Positions 47,067 through 57,687 are shown, numbered from the stretch's first letter. The stretch is 64,000 bases of DNA from Podocnemis expansa (GCA_007922195.1 ML681963.1:133369764-133433763), one strand, 5' to 3'. Numbers and translations are program-made. The notes: generated from the letters alone by a model not told the origin.

Positions 47067-48071
47067 CTAATTGGAATGGCAACTTCCTGTGCCCTTAGCA
47101 GGGTTTTTTTTAAAATATAGCCAACTCTCTTGGACTCCTTTCTCCTTCAGATTAGCTTCCCAAGGGATCCTGCCCATCAGTTCCCTGAGGGAGCAAAAAT
47201 CTGCTTTTTTGAAGTCCAGGGTTTTTGTTTTGCTTCTTTCCTTCCTTCCTTTAATCAGCATCCTGAACTCAACCATGTCATGGTCACTATTGCCTAGCTT
47301 GCCATTTACCTCTACGTCCCTGATCAAATCTTCCCTGTTTGTGAGCAGCAGGTCGAGCGGTACAAGGCCCCTAGTTGGTTCCTCTAGCATTTGTACTAGA
47401 AAGTTGTCCCCAACACTCTCTAAAAACTTCCTGGATTGCCCATGCACTGCTGTATTGGCCTCCCAGCAGATGTCAGGGAAATTGAAATCCCCCATGAGCA
47501 CCAGGGCCTGTGATCTAGAAGCTTCTGCTAGTTGTTCATAGAACACCTCATCCACCTCCTGCTTCTGGTCTGGTGGTCTATAGCAGACACCCACCACAAC
47601 ATCCCCCCTGTTGCTTTCCCCTCTCAATGTAACCCACAGACTATCTATTGGCATGCTTCCACTTCCATAATGGAGCTCTGAGCAGTCATAGTGCTCTTTT
47701 ACATATAGTGCTACTCCTCCCCCTCTTCTTCCCTGCCTGTCCTTCCTGAACAGTTTATAACCATCCATGGCAGAACTCCAGTCATGCAGACTATCCCACC
47801 ACATCTCTGTTATTCCTATGATATCATAGTTCCCTGTCTGCACTAGTATTACCAATTCTTCTTGCTTATTTCCCAGGCTCCTCGCATTAATGTACAGGCA
47901 CCTAAGATATCTGGGCGATTGCCCTATTTTGTCATGTTTATTTCCAATTCTATTACATAAGCCTCCTTGCATCATTTCTAGGAGTTCTCCTCCCCAACTC
48001 TCCTCGCGTATTGGGGCTGCAGTAGAGCCCTTAAGACATTTGTTTGATTTTCTCCCCCCCCCATGTTCCAA
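47067..48071 (-). pseudogene. CR1 ORF2 apurinic-like endonuclease
   Basis: A 334-residue open frame covers the endonuclease: LYINARSLGNKQEEL near the start, DIIGITEMWWD with the catalytic Glu, GGGVALYVKE, VGVCYRPPDQ, VLMGDFNFPDICWE, LLLTNRE, and a GNSDHDMVEF end with the catalytic Asp-His. This enzyme nicks the target DNA. The frame then degrades into the RT part at about 47050-46800. Confidence 0.92.
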
Positions 48072-48189
48072 CTACCTTCTCTTTTACTCCTGGTGCTACA
48101 GTCCCAGCACCCCCCAAGTTCCATCCCTTCCCCCAGATCACCCACATTCTCACTTACCTGTGGGCTTTGTTCTCCTTCCCCCGTTGAAA

Positions 48190-48552
48190 CTAGTTTAAAG
48201 CCCTCCTCATTAGGTCAGCCAGTCGGTGCCCAAATATGCTCTTCCCCTTCTTGGACAGGTGAAGGCCATCTCTGCCTATCAATCCTCTGTCCTGAAACAG
48301 GACTCCATGGTCAAGGAAGCCAAATCCCTCCTGATGACACCATCTTCACAGCCAGGCATTCACCTCCAGGATACATCTCTCTCTCCTCAGGCCTCTAGCC
48401 TTGACTGGAAGGATCGAGGAGAACACCACCTGTGCTCCAAACTCCTTCACCTTCGTTCCCAGAGCCCTGAAGTCACCTTTGATCTGCTGAGGATCACCTC
48501 TCGCAGTATCATTGGTACCCACATAGATAAGCAGCATGGGGTAGTAGTCTGA
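48190..48552 (-). pseudogene. CR1 ORF1 esterase-like C-terminal part
   Basis: The frame at 48537-48346 reads IYVGTNDTARGDP and VVFSSILPVKARG. After a break it continues with GLIGRDGLHLSKKGKSIFG and DLMRRALN to a TAG at about 48190. GTND and DGLHLS are the third and fifth blocks of an SGNH-type esterase, the domain known in CR1 ORF1. The start of ORF1 is missing, so the insertion is 5'-truncated here. Confidence 0.8.
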
Positions 48553-48562
48553 GGGGCGGATG

Positions 48563-49131
48563 ATTGCCTATACTTGATTTCATATGTGTACCAGAAAGTA
48601 TCAATGCCCATCATTGCATCTGAGTAGCAGCCAAATGTGGGATGTCTGTGTGTGGGGCCCCAAAATTGATGTCAGGGGTTGATGGTCAGTGACAAGTGTG
48701 AACTTTCCACACAGGTACTAGTAAAATTTCTGAACTCCAAAAACAATGCCCAGTGTTTCGTGTTCAATTTGGGCATAGTTAGTTTCTGACTTGGTCAGGG
48801 AGTGTGAAGCAAAAGCAATAGGCCTCTCTTTACCAGAAGGCATAATATGTGACAGTACAACCCCAACTCCATAAGGGGAGGCATCACAAGCCAACTGTAG
48901 GGACAAAGATGGATCAAAATGTGTCAGAACCCTAGAGTTTACCAGTGAGCGTTTAGCTTCATTAAATGCAACATCACAGGCTTCAGTCCAGTTCCAGGCC
49001 TTTTTTGGCCCAAGATGCTCATGTAGGGGTTGCAGGAATGTCACTAATTGCGGAATAAACTTGCCATAATAGTTCAATAACCCTAAAGAAGAGCGAAGTT
49101 TGCTTACATTCTGAGGTAGTGGAGCATCCAC
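48563..49131 (-). pseudogene. Gypsy RT connection and RNase H
   Basis: The frame at 49131-48718 starts in the RT thumb region (LRSSLGLLNYYGKFIP) and goes into RNase H (LACDASPYGVGVVLSH with the first catalytic Asp, then KERPIAFASHSLTKSE and HETLGIVFGVQKF). After a stop, it continues as FTLVTDHQPLTSIL at 48680-48640. It ends in mid-RNase H where CR1 has inserted. Confidence 0.9.
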
Positions 49132-49430
49132 AATAGCCTTAACTGTGGCTGGAGACTTATGGAGACCATCAGCATCTATTATATGTCCTAAATATTCAAC
49201 TGAGGGCTGGAAAAACTTACATTTGTCTCTGTGAACACATAGACCCTACTCTTTCAGTCTTTGCAGAGTAACTTCCAAGTTCATCAGGTGTTCCTCCTCA
49301 TTTTTGCCCAGTGATCAGGATGTCATCCAGATAGCACTGTACTCCTGATAAAACCACTCAAAATCTGATCCATTGCACTTTGGAACAAAGCCTGGGCCGA
49401 AGTAGAGCCGAAAGGTAAATGACAGTATCT

Positions 49431-50345
49431 TTACAACCCTTTATGTGTTACGATTGTCAACACTTCTTGAGATTCTTCTTCAACATGCATCTGTAAGTAC
49501 GCTTGACTCAAATCAATCTTACTAAATTTTTGTCCTCCAGCCAAACTTGCAAAGATGTCCTCAATGCAGGGAAGAGGATATTGTTCTGCACATAACACTG
49601 GGTTGACAGTGACCTTGAAATCTTCACAAATCCGAATGGAGCCGTCCTCCTTCACTATTGGGACAATGGTTGTCGCCCACTGGCTGTGAGAAACTGGCAC
49701 TAAGACTTCCTTGTTGACTAACCGCTCCAAGTTTTCTTCCACCTTGGGTCTGATGGCAAATGGCACCATTCTGGCCTTCAAACATTTTGTTTGGCAATCA
49801 GGCTTTATATTTAATTTCACAGTGATTCCCTTCATGCTGCCTAAGGCTTCACCGAAAACAGCAGTGTGTTTCATTAGTACCGCTGTTAGATTCATTTCTT
49901 CTTTAGTCAATTGATGCACTTCTGACAAATCGAGTTGGATTTTGCTGATCCAAGATCTTCCCATTTGAGCTGGGTAACTCCCCTTCACCACAAATAGTGG
50001 TAGCTTTGTGGGCTGTCCAGTGAGTTCTACTTTCATATCAATAATACCCAAGAGGGGAACAGTCTCCCCAGTATATGTCTTCAAAACAACTACTGTCGGC
50101 TTAAGTGGCAGATGTCTAAAGTCCTTCTCATATACAATGTTAGAAACTAATGAAACTGCTGTGCCAGGGTCCAGTTCCCTCTGTACAGGTTTGCCTTCCA
50201 ACGCAGGTGTCGCCCAGAATTTACGTGGGCCAGCTGCTATAGACAAAACATGGAGGGAATCTTCATCTTCTGATTGGGTGTCACTATGATGACCTGTATT
50301 CTGCTCTACTGCATGCAGAATTTCCCTCTTAGTCTGCCAAACCAA
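49431..50345 (-). pseudogene. Gypsy protease and reverse transcriptase part
   Basis: A 304-residue frame. The protease active site appears as ELDPGTAVSLVS, where D-[TS]-G is expected, so it is mutated. The RT follows with QWATTIVPIVKEDGSIRIC, AEQYPLPCIEDIFASLAGG and KIDLSQAYLQM, whose Asp is the first catalytic one. The next block, with the YLDD-type motif, lies in the degraded stretch 49430-49140, which has several stops. Confidence 0.9.
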
Positions 50346-50399
50346 CGGTCCATTTTTCTCAGGTCTGCCACTTCTGTTTGGCTCATCCTTCCTTTGTTT

Positions 50400-51060
50400 G
50401 CAGGCACATTGTTGACACAGTGGTTCCTTAAACCAGCACTCTGATGCGAAGTGACCCTGCTTCCCACACCAGTAACATTCCTGTCTCCCTGGTACCCTGT
50501 GGGCAGGTTGTGGGGATACCTTATGTATGCTGACCCCGATCTATTGCATGTCTTGGGTGACATGTTCCATGGAGACTGGAATTTCCACAGCCTTCTGCAA
50601 GGTGAGTTCACCTTCAGTCAATAGGCATTTCCATGTTGATTCACTTTGCAGGCCACACGCCAACCTGTCACGCAATATTTCCTCTAACATGTTCTTGAAG
50701 TCACAGTGTGCTGCCAGCTTCTGCAGAGCTGCTACAAACTGTACAACTGATTCACCTTCACCTGGGTTCCTTTGGTAGAACCTATACCTCTCTGCAATTA
50801 CTAGTGGCTTCAGGGAAAAATGTGCTCCCAGAACTTCCACTAGGTCCCCATAAGGTTTCTGCTCTGGCTTCTCCGGATAAAGCAAATCACATAGCAAATT
50901 ACATCTTAACTCCAATGACGGTTAGAAAAACTGGTGCCTTCTTCTCATTAGTTATATCGTTTGCTCTTACAAAATTTTGAAATCAGGCTGTATGTCTGCC
51001 ACGAATCTGCCAAATGATCAAATGCTTCAAGGGTTGTAGTAAGTAAAGGCCTGATGACCT
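50400..51060 (-). pseudogene. Gypsy gag remnant with CCHC zinc knuckle
   Basis: A first segment at about 51040-50960 reads LEAFDHLADSWQTY, as in gypsy gag N termini. The frame at 50915-50541 has AERYRFYQRNPGEGESVVQF and ILRDRLACGL, typical of the capsid-like region. At about 50480-50435 the minus strand reads CYWCGKQGHFASEC, a CX2CX4HX4C zinc knuckle for RNA binding. Frameshifts separate the pieces. Confidence 0.88.
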
Positions 51061-51283
51061 CTTGTGGTTATTGTTTGTCTCTTCGCTTAACAGCAGGCAG
51101 ATCAGCTTTCAGAATAGCCAGCTAGCCCTTAGGCAAACAGATCAGCTTTCACACCTACAACCCAACCCCCATGCAAACAGTAAAATAAAGTTTTGCTTCT
51201 TACATTGCAGTCTGGTTTTCCAGTTGCCAGAATTGTTGAGGATAGCCAACTACCTCCCATATCCCATCCTCTGTCACCAGATG

Positions 51284-51600
51284 TAGAGTTTTAGGGGAAA
51301 TTATAATCCAATAATGAGAGGCAGCATATTCAGAGCTGTGTAAGGAGTCTTTATTGAAAGAGAAGTGAAAGAGAGAGCACCAGAGACAGGTTTCCTTTGC
51401 ACCTAAACGACCCTCCCATTTATCACTATGACAACCCCAATGACCCTACGTAGTCCAAAACACCACAGTAACAAGCCTCTCTTGAATGATGCAGCACCAT
51501 TCTGTTTCCAATGCAGGCAGAGGTGAGGGGTGGGAGGAAAGTAAGCAATGCAGATTGCTTTTGCAAATCTGTCTGATCTATGCTTAAAACATAAAGGGCT
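51284..51600 (-). mobile_element. Gypsy LTR (only one present)
   Basis: On the plus strand the boundary reads TGTAGAGTTTTAGGGG at 51284, i.e. the minus-strand LTR ends CTCTACA next to the primer-binding site. An AATAAA signal (minus strand) lies at 51349-51354, in CTTTCAATAAAGACTCC. The outer end is uncertain: a CTTAAAACA at about 51583-51591 could be the TGT...ACA end. The second LTR is not in the window. Confidence 0.6.
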
Positions 51601-52077
51601 AGATTCTTCCATACTTACCCACATTCACTGATACCTTACTCCATGTGTAGTCTCATTAGAACCAATCTTTTCTACCAAAGAGACTACGCACAGAGTAGAC
51701 ACTACGCATGAGTAAGGATAGCAAAATTCGGACTGCTGCATGCAAGCAGTAAACAGGAAAATTGACTTTGCAACAGTTATTCTTATGCACCAGTTTGGAA
51801 CAACAAATCATGAATCAAAGGCCCTAGCTCTTCTGGGGTAAGCCAACTGTTCAGAAGTCCCTAGAGTGAGGTACACCAGGTAGAAGCCTGTGTAAAAAGC
51901 ATGTAAGAATATAATGAGACCCAATGAATCAGTGGTGGCCGAAACTATGAGCATACAAGTGGGAATATAAAATGGCTTGTTTTTAATTGATTTTAAATAA
52001 AATTAAGAGTCTGATCCAAAGAGGTCTAGGCATCCAGATATCCAGTTGTAGTCAGTGATAGAATAAGACATTTTAGG
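51600..52077. other. Intergenic DNA, nothing recognised
   Basis: About 480 bp between the gypsy LTR and a hAT element, with no supported feature. Confidence 0.5.
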
Positions 52078-52085
52078 TGTTTAGC

Positions 52086-52870
52086 CAGTGGCGTCGCTGG
52101 CATTGGGCAACCCGGGGCACATGCCCTGGGTCCAAACGCCAGTGCCCCAGATCTCCGGCCCAATTGGGCCGGGGATCTGGGGCCTGATCCTCGGGGGGGC
52201 TGCGGCGGCCACGTCTATGGCCAGGGATCTGGGGCCCGACTGGCCGCCTGGCAGGCCCTGCCCCCTGGCCAGGGTTAGGGCCAGGTGGAGGCCGTGCTGC
52301 TGCCGGCAGCTAGGCCGCAGCGCTGTGTGGCCCGGCCCGGCCTGACGAGAAGCGGCCATTGGAGGCCGGGCCCCTGGCCGCAGCCCCAGATCCCAGGCCA
52401 GGGATGGGGCCGCCGCGGTTGCCAGTAGCCAGCGGCCAGGCCCCAGATCCCCAGCGGGGGACAGGGCCACCACAACCATGGGCGGTCAGCTGGGTCCCGG
52501 ATCCCCAGCCAGGGACAGGGTTGCCGTGGCCACCGGTGGGCCAGGGCCTGGCCGCAGCTGCAGCAGCCCCGTCCCCGGCCGGGGATCCGGGGCCCGGCTG
52601 GCCGCCCATGGCGGCCCCGTTCACCGCTGGGGATCCAGGGCCTGGCCACGGCCGCAGCAGCCCCATCTCCAGCCGGGGATCCAGGGCTGTGGCCGCAGGC
52701 CTGGCCTCCAGTGGCTGCGCTGGGCCGGGCTGCGCTGCACTGCGGCTTAGCTGCCGGTGGTGGCGCAGCCTCCTCCTGGCCCTATCCTGGGCCAGGGGGC
52801 ATGGCCTTCTGGCTGGGGGCGGGGCCTGGGCCCGTGCCCCGGGTCCTTCCCCACCCCAGCGATGTCCCTG
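52086..52870. mobile_element. CpG-rich non-autonomous hAT-type element (785 bp)
   Basis: The ends CAGTGGCGTCGCTGG and CCCAGCGATGTCCCTG are inverted repeats that extend inward with matching CCCGGGGCAC motifs. A perfect 8-bp target duplication, TGTTTAGC, lies at 52078-52085 and 52871-52878. The interior is very GC- and CpG-rich, with imperfect tandem repeats of about 60-70 bp around a GGGGATCC/CCCAGATCC core. Many long frames on both strands (up to 172 codons) are products of the GC content. It has no transposase. Confidence 0.93.
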
Positions 52871-52876
52871 TGTTTA

Positions 52877-53387
52877 GCATATGTCTGCACTTACAATTTA
52901 GTTCAAATTAAGGAGGATTAATTCGAACTAAATTAATTCATGGCTACAATGGCTATCATTACTTCAAACTAAGGAATTCCTTAGTTCAAAGTAATGAATG
53001 CTTACTTTGAAGTTACAAAACCTCATTTAACTTCAAAGTAACAGTTAATTTAAACTTATTAGTTTGAATTAACCCAATGGACCCAAGTTAATTTGAACTA
53101 ACCATTCATTAGAATTAACACGGTTTGATCTTCGTTTCAGAGTGCCTTTGTCTTTCTATGTACATGGGGGGTGGCCCTTCTCGAGGCCCATGTTGCCACA
53201 CTTCCCATGGTGCCCTCCTCCTAAATCAAGCTAGCAAGTCCTGTCCCTGGACATGCTAGTTTGATTTGGATTTCTAGTGGAGGCATGTTAGTTCTAATTA
53301 ACTTAGTTTGAAGTAAACATTATTAGTTTGAATTAATTAATTTGAACTAAGTTAATTGGAACTAACTTCTTAAGTGTAGTCATAGCC
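52877..53387. mobile_element. TIR element D, touching the hAT element
   Basis: The ends GCATATGTCTGCACTTACAA and AAGTGTAGTCATAGCC are inverted repeats of the same type as 23321-23785. The interior contains AGTTCAAATTAA / TTAATTTGAACTAA motifs in both directions. The hAT element has inserted exactly at its left tip, since the 8-bp duplication TGTTTAGC overlaps the first two bases. So element D is the older one. Confidence 0.7.
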
Positions 53388-53399
53388 ATAGCTATCCAT

Positions 53400-54485
53400 T
53401 TCAGGATGCCAAGGAAAATTTCTCCACTGAGATGTCCATACTTACTATAAAAGCCTGAAGGCGATTTTTCCCATTAAAGTCAATGAAAAATATTAGCACT
53501 CAGCAGCTAATAAGGGAGTCTGCTGCTACTACACAGGACATAGTCCCCCCACCCCACAAATTCTTATACAAGACTAATAAATTATTTTGCTTCTTATCAG
53601 TAGGCAAGCTATTTGTTTCAGTTCTGAGTTTATATCAGTCTCATCCTAGCATTTCTGCCACACTAGTTCAGAGGTCTACAGGTGTAATACCAACAATCAA
53701 AGATCTTATTATACAGCTGGGTGGTGTAAAACTATTTCTCTTTCTTTGCACTCCTGCATAGATTTCATTTGCATTTCTTCTGACATGCTTTCATATCCAT
53801 CATCAGAAGTTCTCAGCCATCATTTCCAACTTTTGTTGTTGTATGTTGCTATTCTGCCACCTTGGTTAGAGTCCCTTTTTAATATTGCTTTTGACTATAG
53901 CATGTTCAGGCCTGTTTCAACAGTTCAGTCCTGAGTGTCAGGAATTCAATTAAATAAGATATTTTATTTTATTCAAGGAGCTACATCATGTCTAACTCAG
54001 TAACTATTTGACTGGATAAGAACCAAGACAAATTTTTTCCTAGAAAATGGCATAACTTCTACAGCCAAATGTGAAAAGATCACAGGATTAGCTTTTCTTT
54101 AACACTATTATTTCCTTTCAATAGAGTGTAAAGTTTTAAGAGGTGAACTTTAATACTTTCTGTTACTGAAAAAAGATTGGTTTTGCATGTGAGATATGGC
54201 AGCAGTCAAATTGGACATCCAGTTTTCAGATAATACCGCCTGGATAGATACATTTTAGCTCTTTAGACAAGACAATTTTTAGTGCTCTCTGTGTGTGCAT
54301 GTACACACGTACATAATACATATTTAAAGATTTTTTTAACTTCCTAGCACTGCAGTTCTTTTTGTCCTGTATATTTCAACTCCTTGAATTTCTTCAGCTT
54401 GCTCACAGAAATTTTAGTGTATTCAATACTTTTATCTGTACCATCACTAATTTGGTATAAGTGCTTACATTATATTTTATACTAA
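53400..54485. other. Intergenic DNA, nothing recognised
   Basis: AT-rich with short frames and no motif. Confidence 0.5.
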
Positions 54486-54493
54486 AGTAGAGA

Positions 54494-54530
54494 GAGAATC
54501 ATAGAAACTGGAAGGTACCATTGGAAGTCA
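54494..54530 (-). mobile_element. CR1 3' terminus, separated from its body
   Basis: On the plus strand it reads GAATCATAGAAACTGGAAGG, the typical outer end of a minus-strand CR1. The matching CR1 body begins again at about 56062. The DNA between is an insert. Confidence 0.65.
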
Positions 54531-56061
54531 CTGCCTCTGGGTTGGCCTCCCCACCCCTGGGGTGGAACAGTCGGCCCAGGGGAGAGGAGGGAGAGCAGAG
54601 CCTGGTCTCTGGGCTGGCCTGCTCCACCCCGGACCAGATGTTTCACCCTAGGGGTGTGGAAATGGCGGGGGGCAGCATGGCTGTGTGGCTCCTCTGGGAC
54701 CAGACTGGCCCTATGCTGACAGCCTCCATATCCCAACAACGGCTGCAGGGTAGGGGCGGCGCACATTGCCGCCTGCTGCTGGGACCCACTGGTCAAGTGC
54801 CCTAGGCTGGGAGCCAGTGCCCCGCACTCCATTCCCTACTGATCCTACCAGGTCCCTGCTCCCCTTCCTACCCTATGGATTCTCTCACCCATGGATCCCA
54901 CAAGCCCTCCCTCTGCCCCATAGTCCTCACTAACCCTCTACTGCCCCACCCCATAACCCTCCCACCAGCACCCCTTCTCCCCATAGACTCCCTAGCTTCC
55001 CCTCACCCCTCCCCACTCACTCTGCCCCATAGACTCCCACCAGTCATCTCCTATTGCTCCATCCTTCTTTGCCTCACAAACCCCAATCTCACCCCAGGGG
55101 CCACCCCATGAGGACTCCAACTGCCCTGCCTTATAAAGCCCTCACCAGGTCCCCCCACTATTCCCGTTAGACATCTCCACCTTGCTGAGGGGCCACACCA
55201 CCAGCCCCCCACCTCACCCAATAGATCCCCCACTTCAAGCAAGACCCACCCCAGCAGCCCCCCCCCACTGCCCTGCCTCATAGACACCCCAGGGCACTTG
55301 GGAAAGCCAGCCAGCTGGGGGACTCAGGGAAGCAATCCTGCAGGAACAAAGAGTCCTGTGACACTTTTAAGACTAACAAATTTATTTATTGCATGAGCTT
55401 TCGTGGGAGAAAATCCTACTTTGTCAGATGCTTTGATTTTCTGTTACAGTGTGACCTGAACCTATGACTTATACTCCCTGCATTTATTTTCCTCCCATTC
55501 TGTAAGCTCCCCTATCTTCAAAGCATCTGACAAAGTGGGATTTTCTCTCACAAAATCTCATGTGATGAATAAATTTGTTAATCTTTAAAAGTGCACAGGA
55601 GTTTTTGGGGACAAGGAGACTGGGTAAGGACTGGTGGTGGAGGGGACTATGAAGGCCTGGAGTGGAAACTGAGTGGAGGGCTGAGGAGGGATGGAGGAGG
55701 TTGGAGGACTGGAGTGGAAGCTAGGGGCACAGGGGTCTGGGGAGGTGTGGAGGGGGTTGGCGGGCTGAAGGGGGTAGAGTGAAGACAGGGGAGTTGGGGT
55801 TGGAGGGTTAGGAGGGCTGGTGTGGATACTGGAGGGCAGGGAGCTTAGGGAATGGGGATGGAGGCTGAGGAGGACATGGGAGAAAAGAAGGGTCTGATGT
55901 GGGCACTAGTGGACAAGGTTGAGGTGACGTGGATTTGAGGCTGTGCTTAATTTTGAGGAAAAAGTTGGTGGGGCTGAAAAATGCCTACCTGGACTGGGAC
56001 CCGCACATGCATGAAGGGGGCCCAGACAAATGGGTTCCAGGGCCCATCAGATTATACTTTA
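54531..56061. mobile_element. GC-rich insert splitting a CR1, hAT-like right end
   Basis: The insert consists of a GC-rich part (54531-54830), a C-rich imperfect tandem repeat with CCCCATAGACTCCC-like units (54840-55280), a PLE tail pair (55337-55605), and a G-rich repetitive part (55610-55900). The right end, CAGGGCCCATCAGATTATAC then TTTAACCATTG, is an inverted match to the left end of the hAT at 29614. The left end was not identified and no target duplication was confirmed. Confidence 0.5.
55337..55605. mobile_element. Penelope-like tails, head-to-head pair
   Basis: A minus-strand tail (55337-55433) meets a plus-strand tail (about 55435-55605) with more upstream sequence. The outer ends are AAAGAGTCCTGTG on the left and GTGCACAGGAG on the right. 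The left core at 55391-55431 keeps GAAAGCTCATGC but has CTGACAA in place of CTGATGA. It is inserted between the C-rich and G-rich parts of the larger insert. Confidence 0.8.
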
Positions 56062-56835
56062 ACCATTGTTTAGACCATACCTGACAAGTGTTTGTCTAAC
56101 TTGCTCTCAAAAATTTCCAACAATGGAGATTCCACAGCCTCTCTAGGCAACTTATTCCAGTGAGTGGTTAATCATTCTGACAGTTAGGATTTTTTTTCCT
56201 AATATCCAGTCTAATCCTCCCTTGCTGTAATTTAAGCCCATTGCTTCTTGCCCTATCATCAGCAGTTCAGGAAAATAATTTTTTCCATCCTCTTTGTAAC
56301 AACCTTTCAGATACTTGAAAATTGTTACCATGTCCCCATTTCCAGACTAAACAAACTCAGCTCTTTCAATATTTCCTCATAAGTCAAGTGTTCCAGACCT
56401 TCAGTCATTCTTGTTGCTCTTCTCTGGACTTTCTCCAATTTGTCCACATCTTTCCTGAAATGAGGCACCCAGAACTGGACACAACACTCCAGTTGAGGCC
56501 TAATTGGTGCAGAGCACAGTGGAAGAACTACTACTCATGTCTTACTACTAATGCTCCTGTTAATGCATCCCAGAATGAAGTTTGCCTTTTTCTCAGCAGT
56601 TTTACACCGTTCACTCATATTTAGTTTGTGGTCTACCATGACACCCAGACCCCTTTCTGCAGTACAGCTTCCTATGCAGTCATTGCCCATTTTGTATGTG
56701 TTGCAAGGGATTGCTCTTTCCTAAGTGGAGTACTTTGCATTTGTCCTTGTTGAATTTTGTCACATTTACCTGAAGCCATTTCATCAGTTTGTCCCAATCA
56801 TTCTGAATTGTGTTCCTATCCTACTGTGATCCTAC
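56062..56835 (-). mobile_element. CR1 fragment (ORF2 C-terminus and 3' UTR)
   Basis: On the plus strand, in reverse order, are CR1 landmarks: TAGACCATACCTGACAAGTG, ATGGAGATTCCACAGCC, the segment matching CR1 ORF2 LRGDxxxxFxYLK (56290-56330), and AACTGGACACAACACTCCAG (56472-56491), which matches the HLEYCVQFW segment. It is an older copy than the one at 45-48.5 kb and much mutated. Confidence 0.85.
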
Positions 56836-56839
56836 TTTA

Positions 56840-57685
56840 AAAGTCATTAAATTATTATCCAAACTATAGAGATATGAATTATTATATTGTTAACAAAAAA
56901 GCTTTTTTTAAATGGCTTTTATATTACCTATAAGGTAGATTTTTCAAAAGCATTTAAGTGACTCAGAGTAAGTCCCTTTGATTTTCAATGAAATTTAAAA
57001 TCCTTAATCCCGAAGGCCCAAATCTTTAGATGTTACTTAGATGTCTAACTCCTAATAAAATCAATCACAAGATTGAAATTAATGAGCATTAACACATTTG
57101 TAGATCTGGGCCTAAATCCATCTTGCAAATGGCATGGAAGCTCCTAAGTTGCTTAGGTACATTTGACATGTTTATCGTTATATGTATATTACCCATTATC
57201 ATCAACTAAACTTTATTGTAAAATCTCTTACGAAGCTAAGGAAAGAATACATAAATCTGTTTTTTCTTGCACAAAAATATGCACATATATGCTAAACATA
57301 CACTGAGGTTTTTTTTTCATGGTATTCAGTGAGGTGACTTACAATATAAAAAGTTGAAAGTTAAGCACACATGCAAGTGTTTCGCCTTTTACTGACATTT
57401 TGTGTAAATATAATGTGGTGTTCGGCACTGTGATAGAATGAAAAATGGGAGAAATGTCTAACAGTGGAAATATTCAAATGTTAATAAGTAACACTGTCTT
57501 AATAGGCATGAATGCATTTGCACAGACCTAGATATATACTGTTAAAAAGAATTTGATAATACATGTGATATAGTAGTTATTTTCCTATCAGATACAGTAT
57601 TTATCCTATACTATCTAGTATTAGATCTAGTGTTATTTAGTAATAACTTTCCATACTACTTTTTAATAGCAGTATCTATCGAAAT
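56840..57685. other. Intergenic DNA, possible ancient repeat
   Basis: The part at 56935-57120 (TTTTTCAAAAGCATTTAAGTG, GATCTGGGCCTAAATCC) resembles old amniote interspersed repeats, but I cannot name the family. The rest is plain AT-rich DNA. Confidence 0.35.
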
Positions 57686-57687
57686 TG

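Larger units (their letters stand above)
45073..48562 (-). mobile_element. CR1 LINE inserted in the gypsy element
   Basis: A nearly full 3.5-kb CR1 on the minus strand: end of ORF1 (48552-48190, esterase), ORF2 with apurinic endonuclease (48071-47067) and reverse transcriptase (46797-45212), and a 3' region ending in a tandem TTTGCATTGCAACTC-type repeat (about 45054-45098). It is broken by frameshifts and stops. The gypsy reading frame resumes on both sides, so this is an insertion. CR1s normally end in short tandem repeats and rarely make target duplications; none was found. Confidence 0.92.
48563..51283 (-). mobile_element. Ty3/gypsy LTR retrotransposon, 5' part
   Basis: On the minus strand, from right to left: an LTR edge at about 51284, a candidate primer-binding site just after it (TGGTGACAGAGG at about 51269-51280), gag (51060-50400), protease and RT (50345-49431), and RNase H (49131-48563). 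It is interrupted by CR1 at 48563. Stops and frameshifts are present throughout, so it is dead. Confidence 0.9.

Noticed and set aside
52088..52911. Several long overlapping frames (up to 172 codons) on both strands as possible GC-rich genes
   Set aside because: They all lie in a hAT element with clear inverted ends and an 8-bp target duplication, in extremely GC-rich tandem-repeat DNA where stop codons are rare in all frames.
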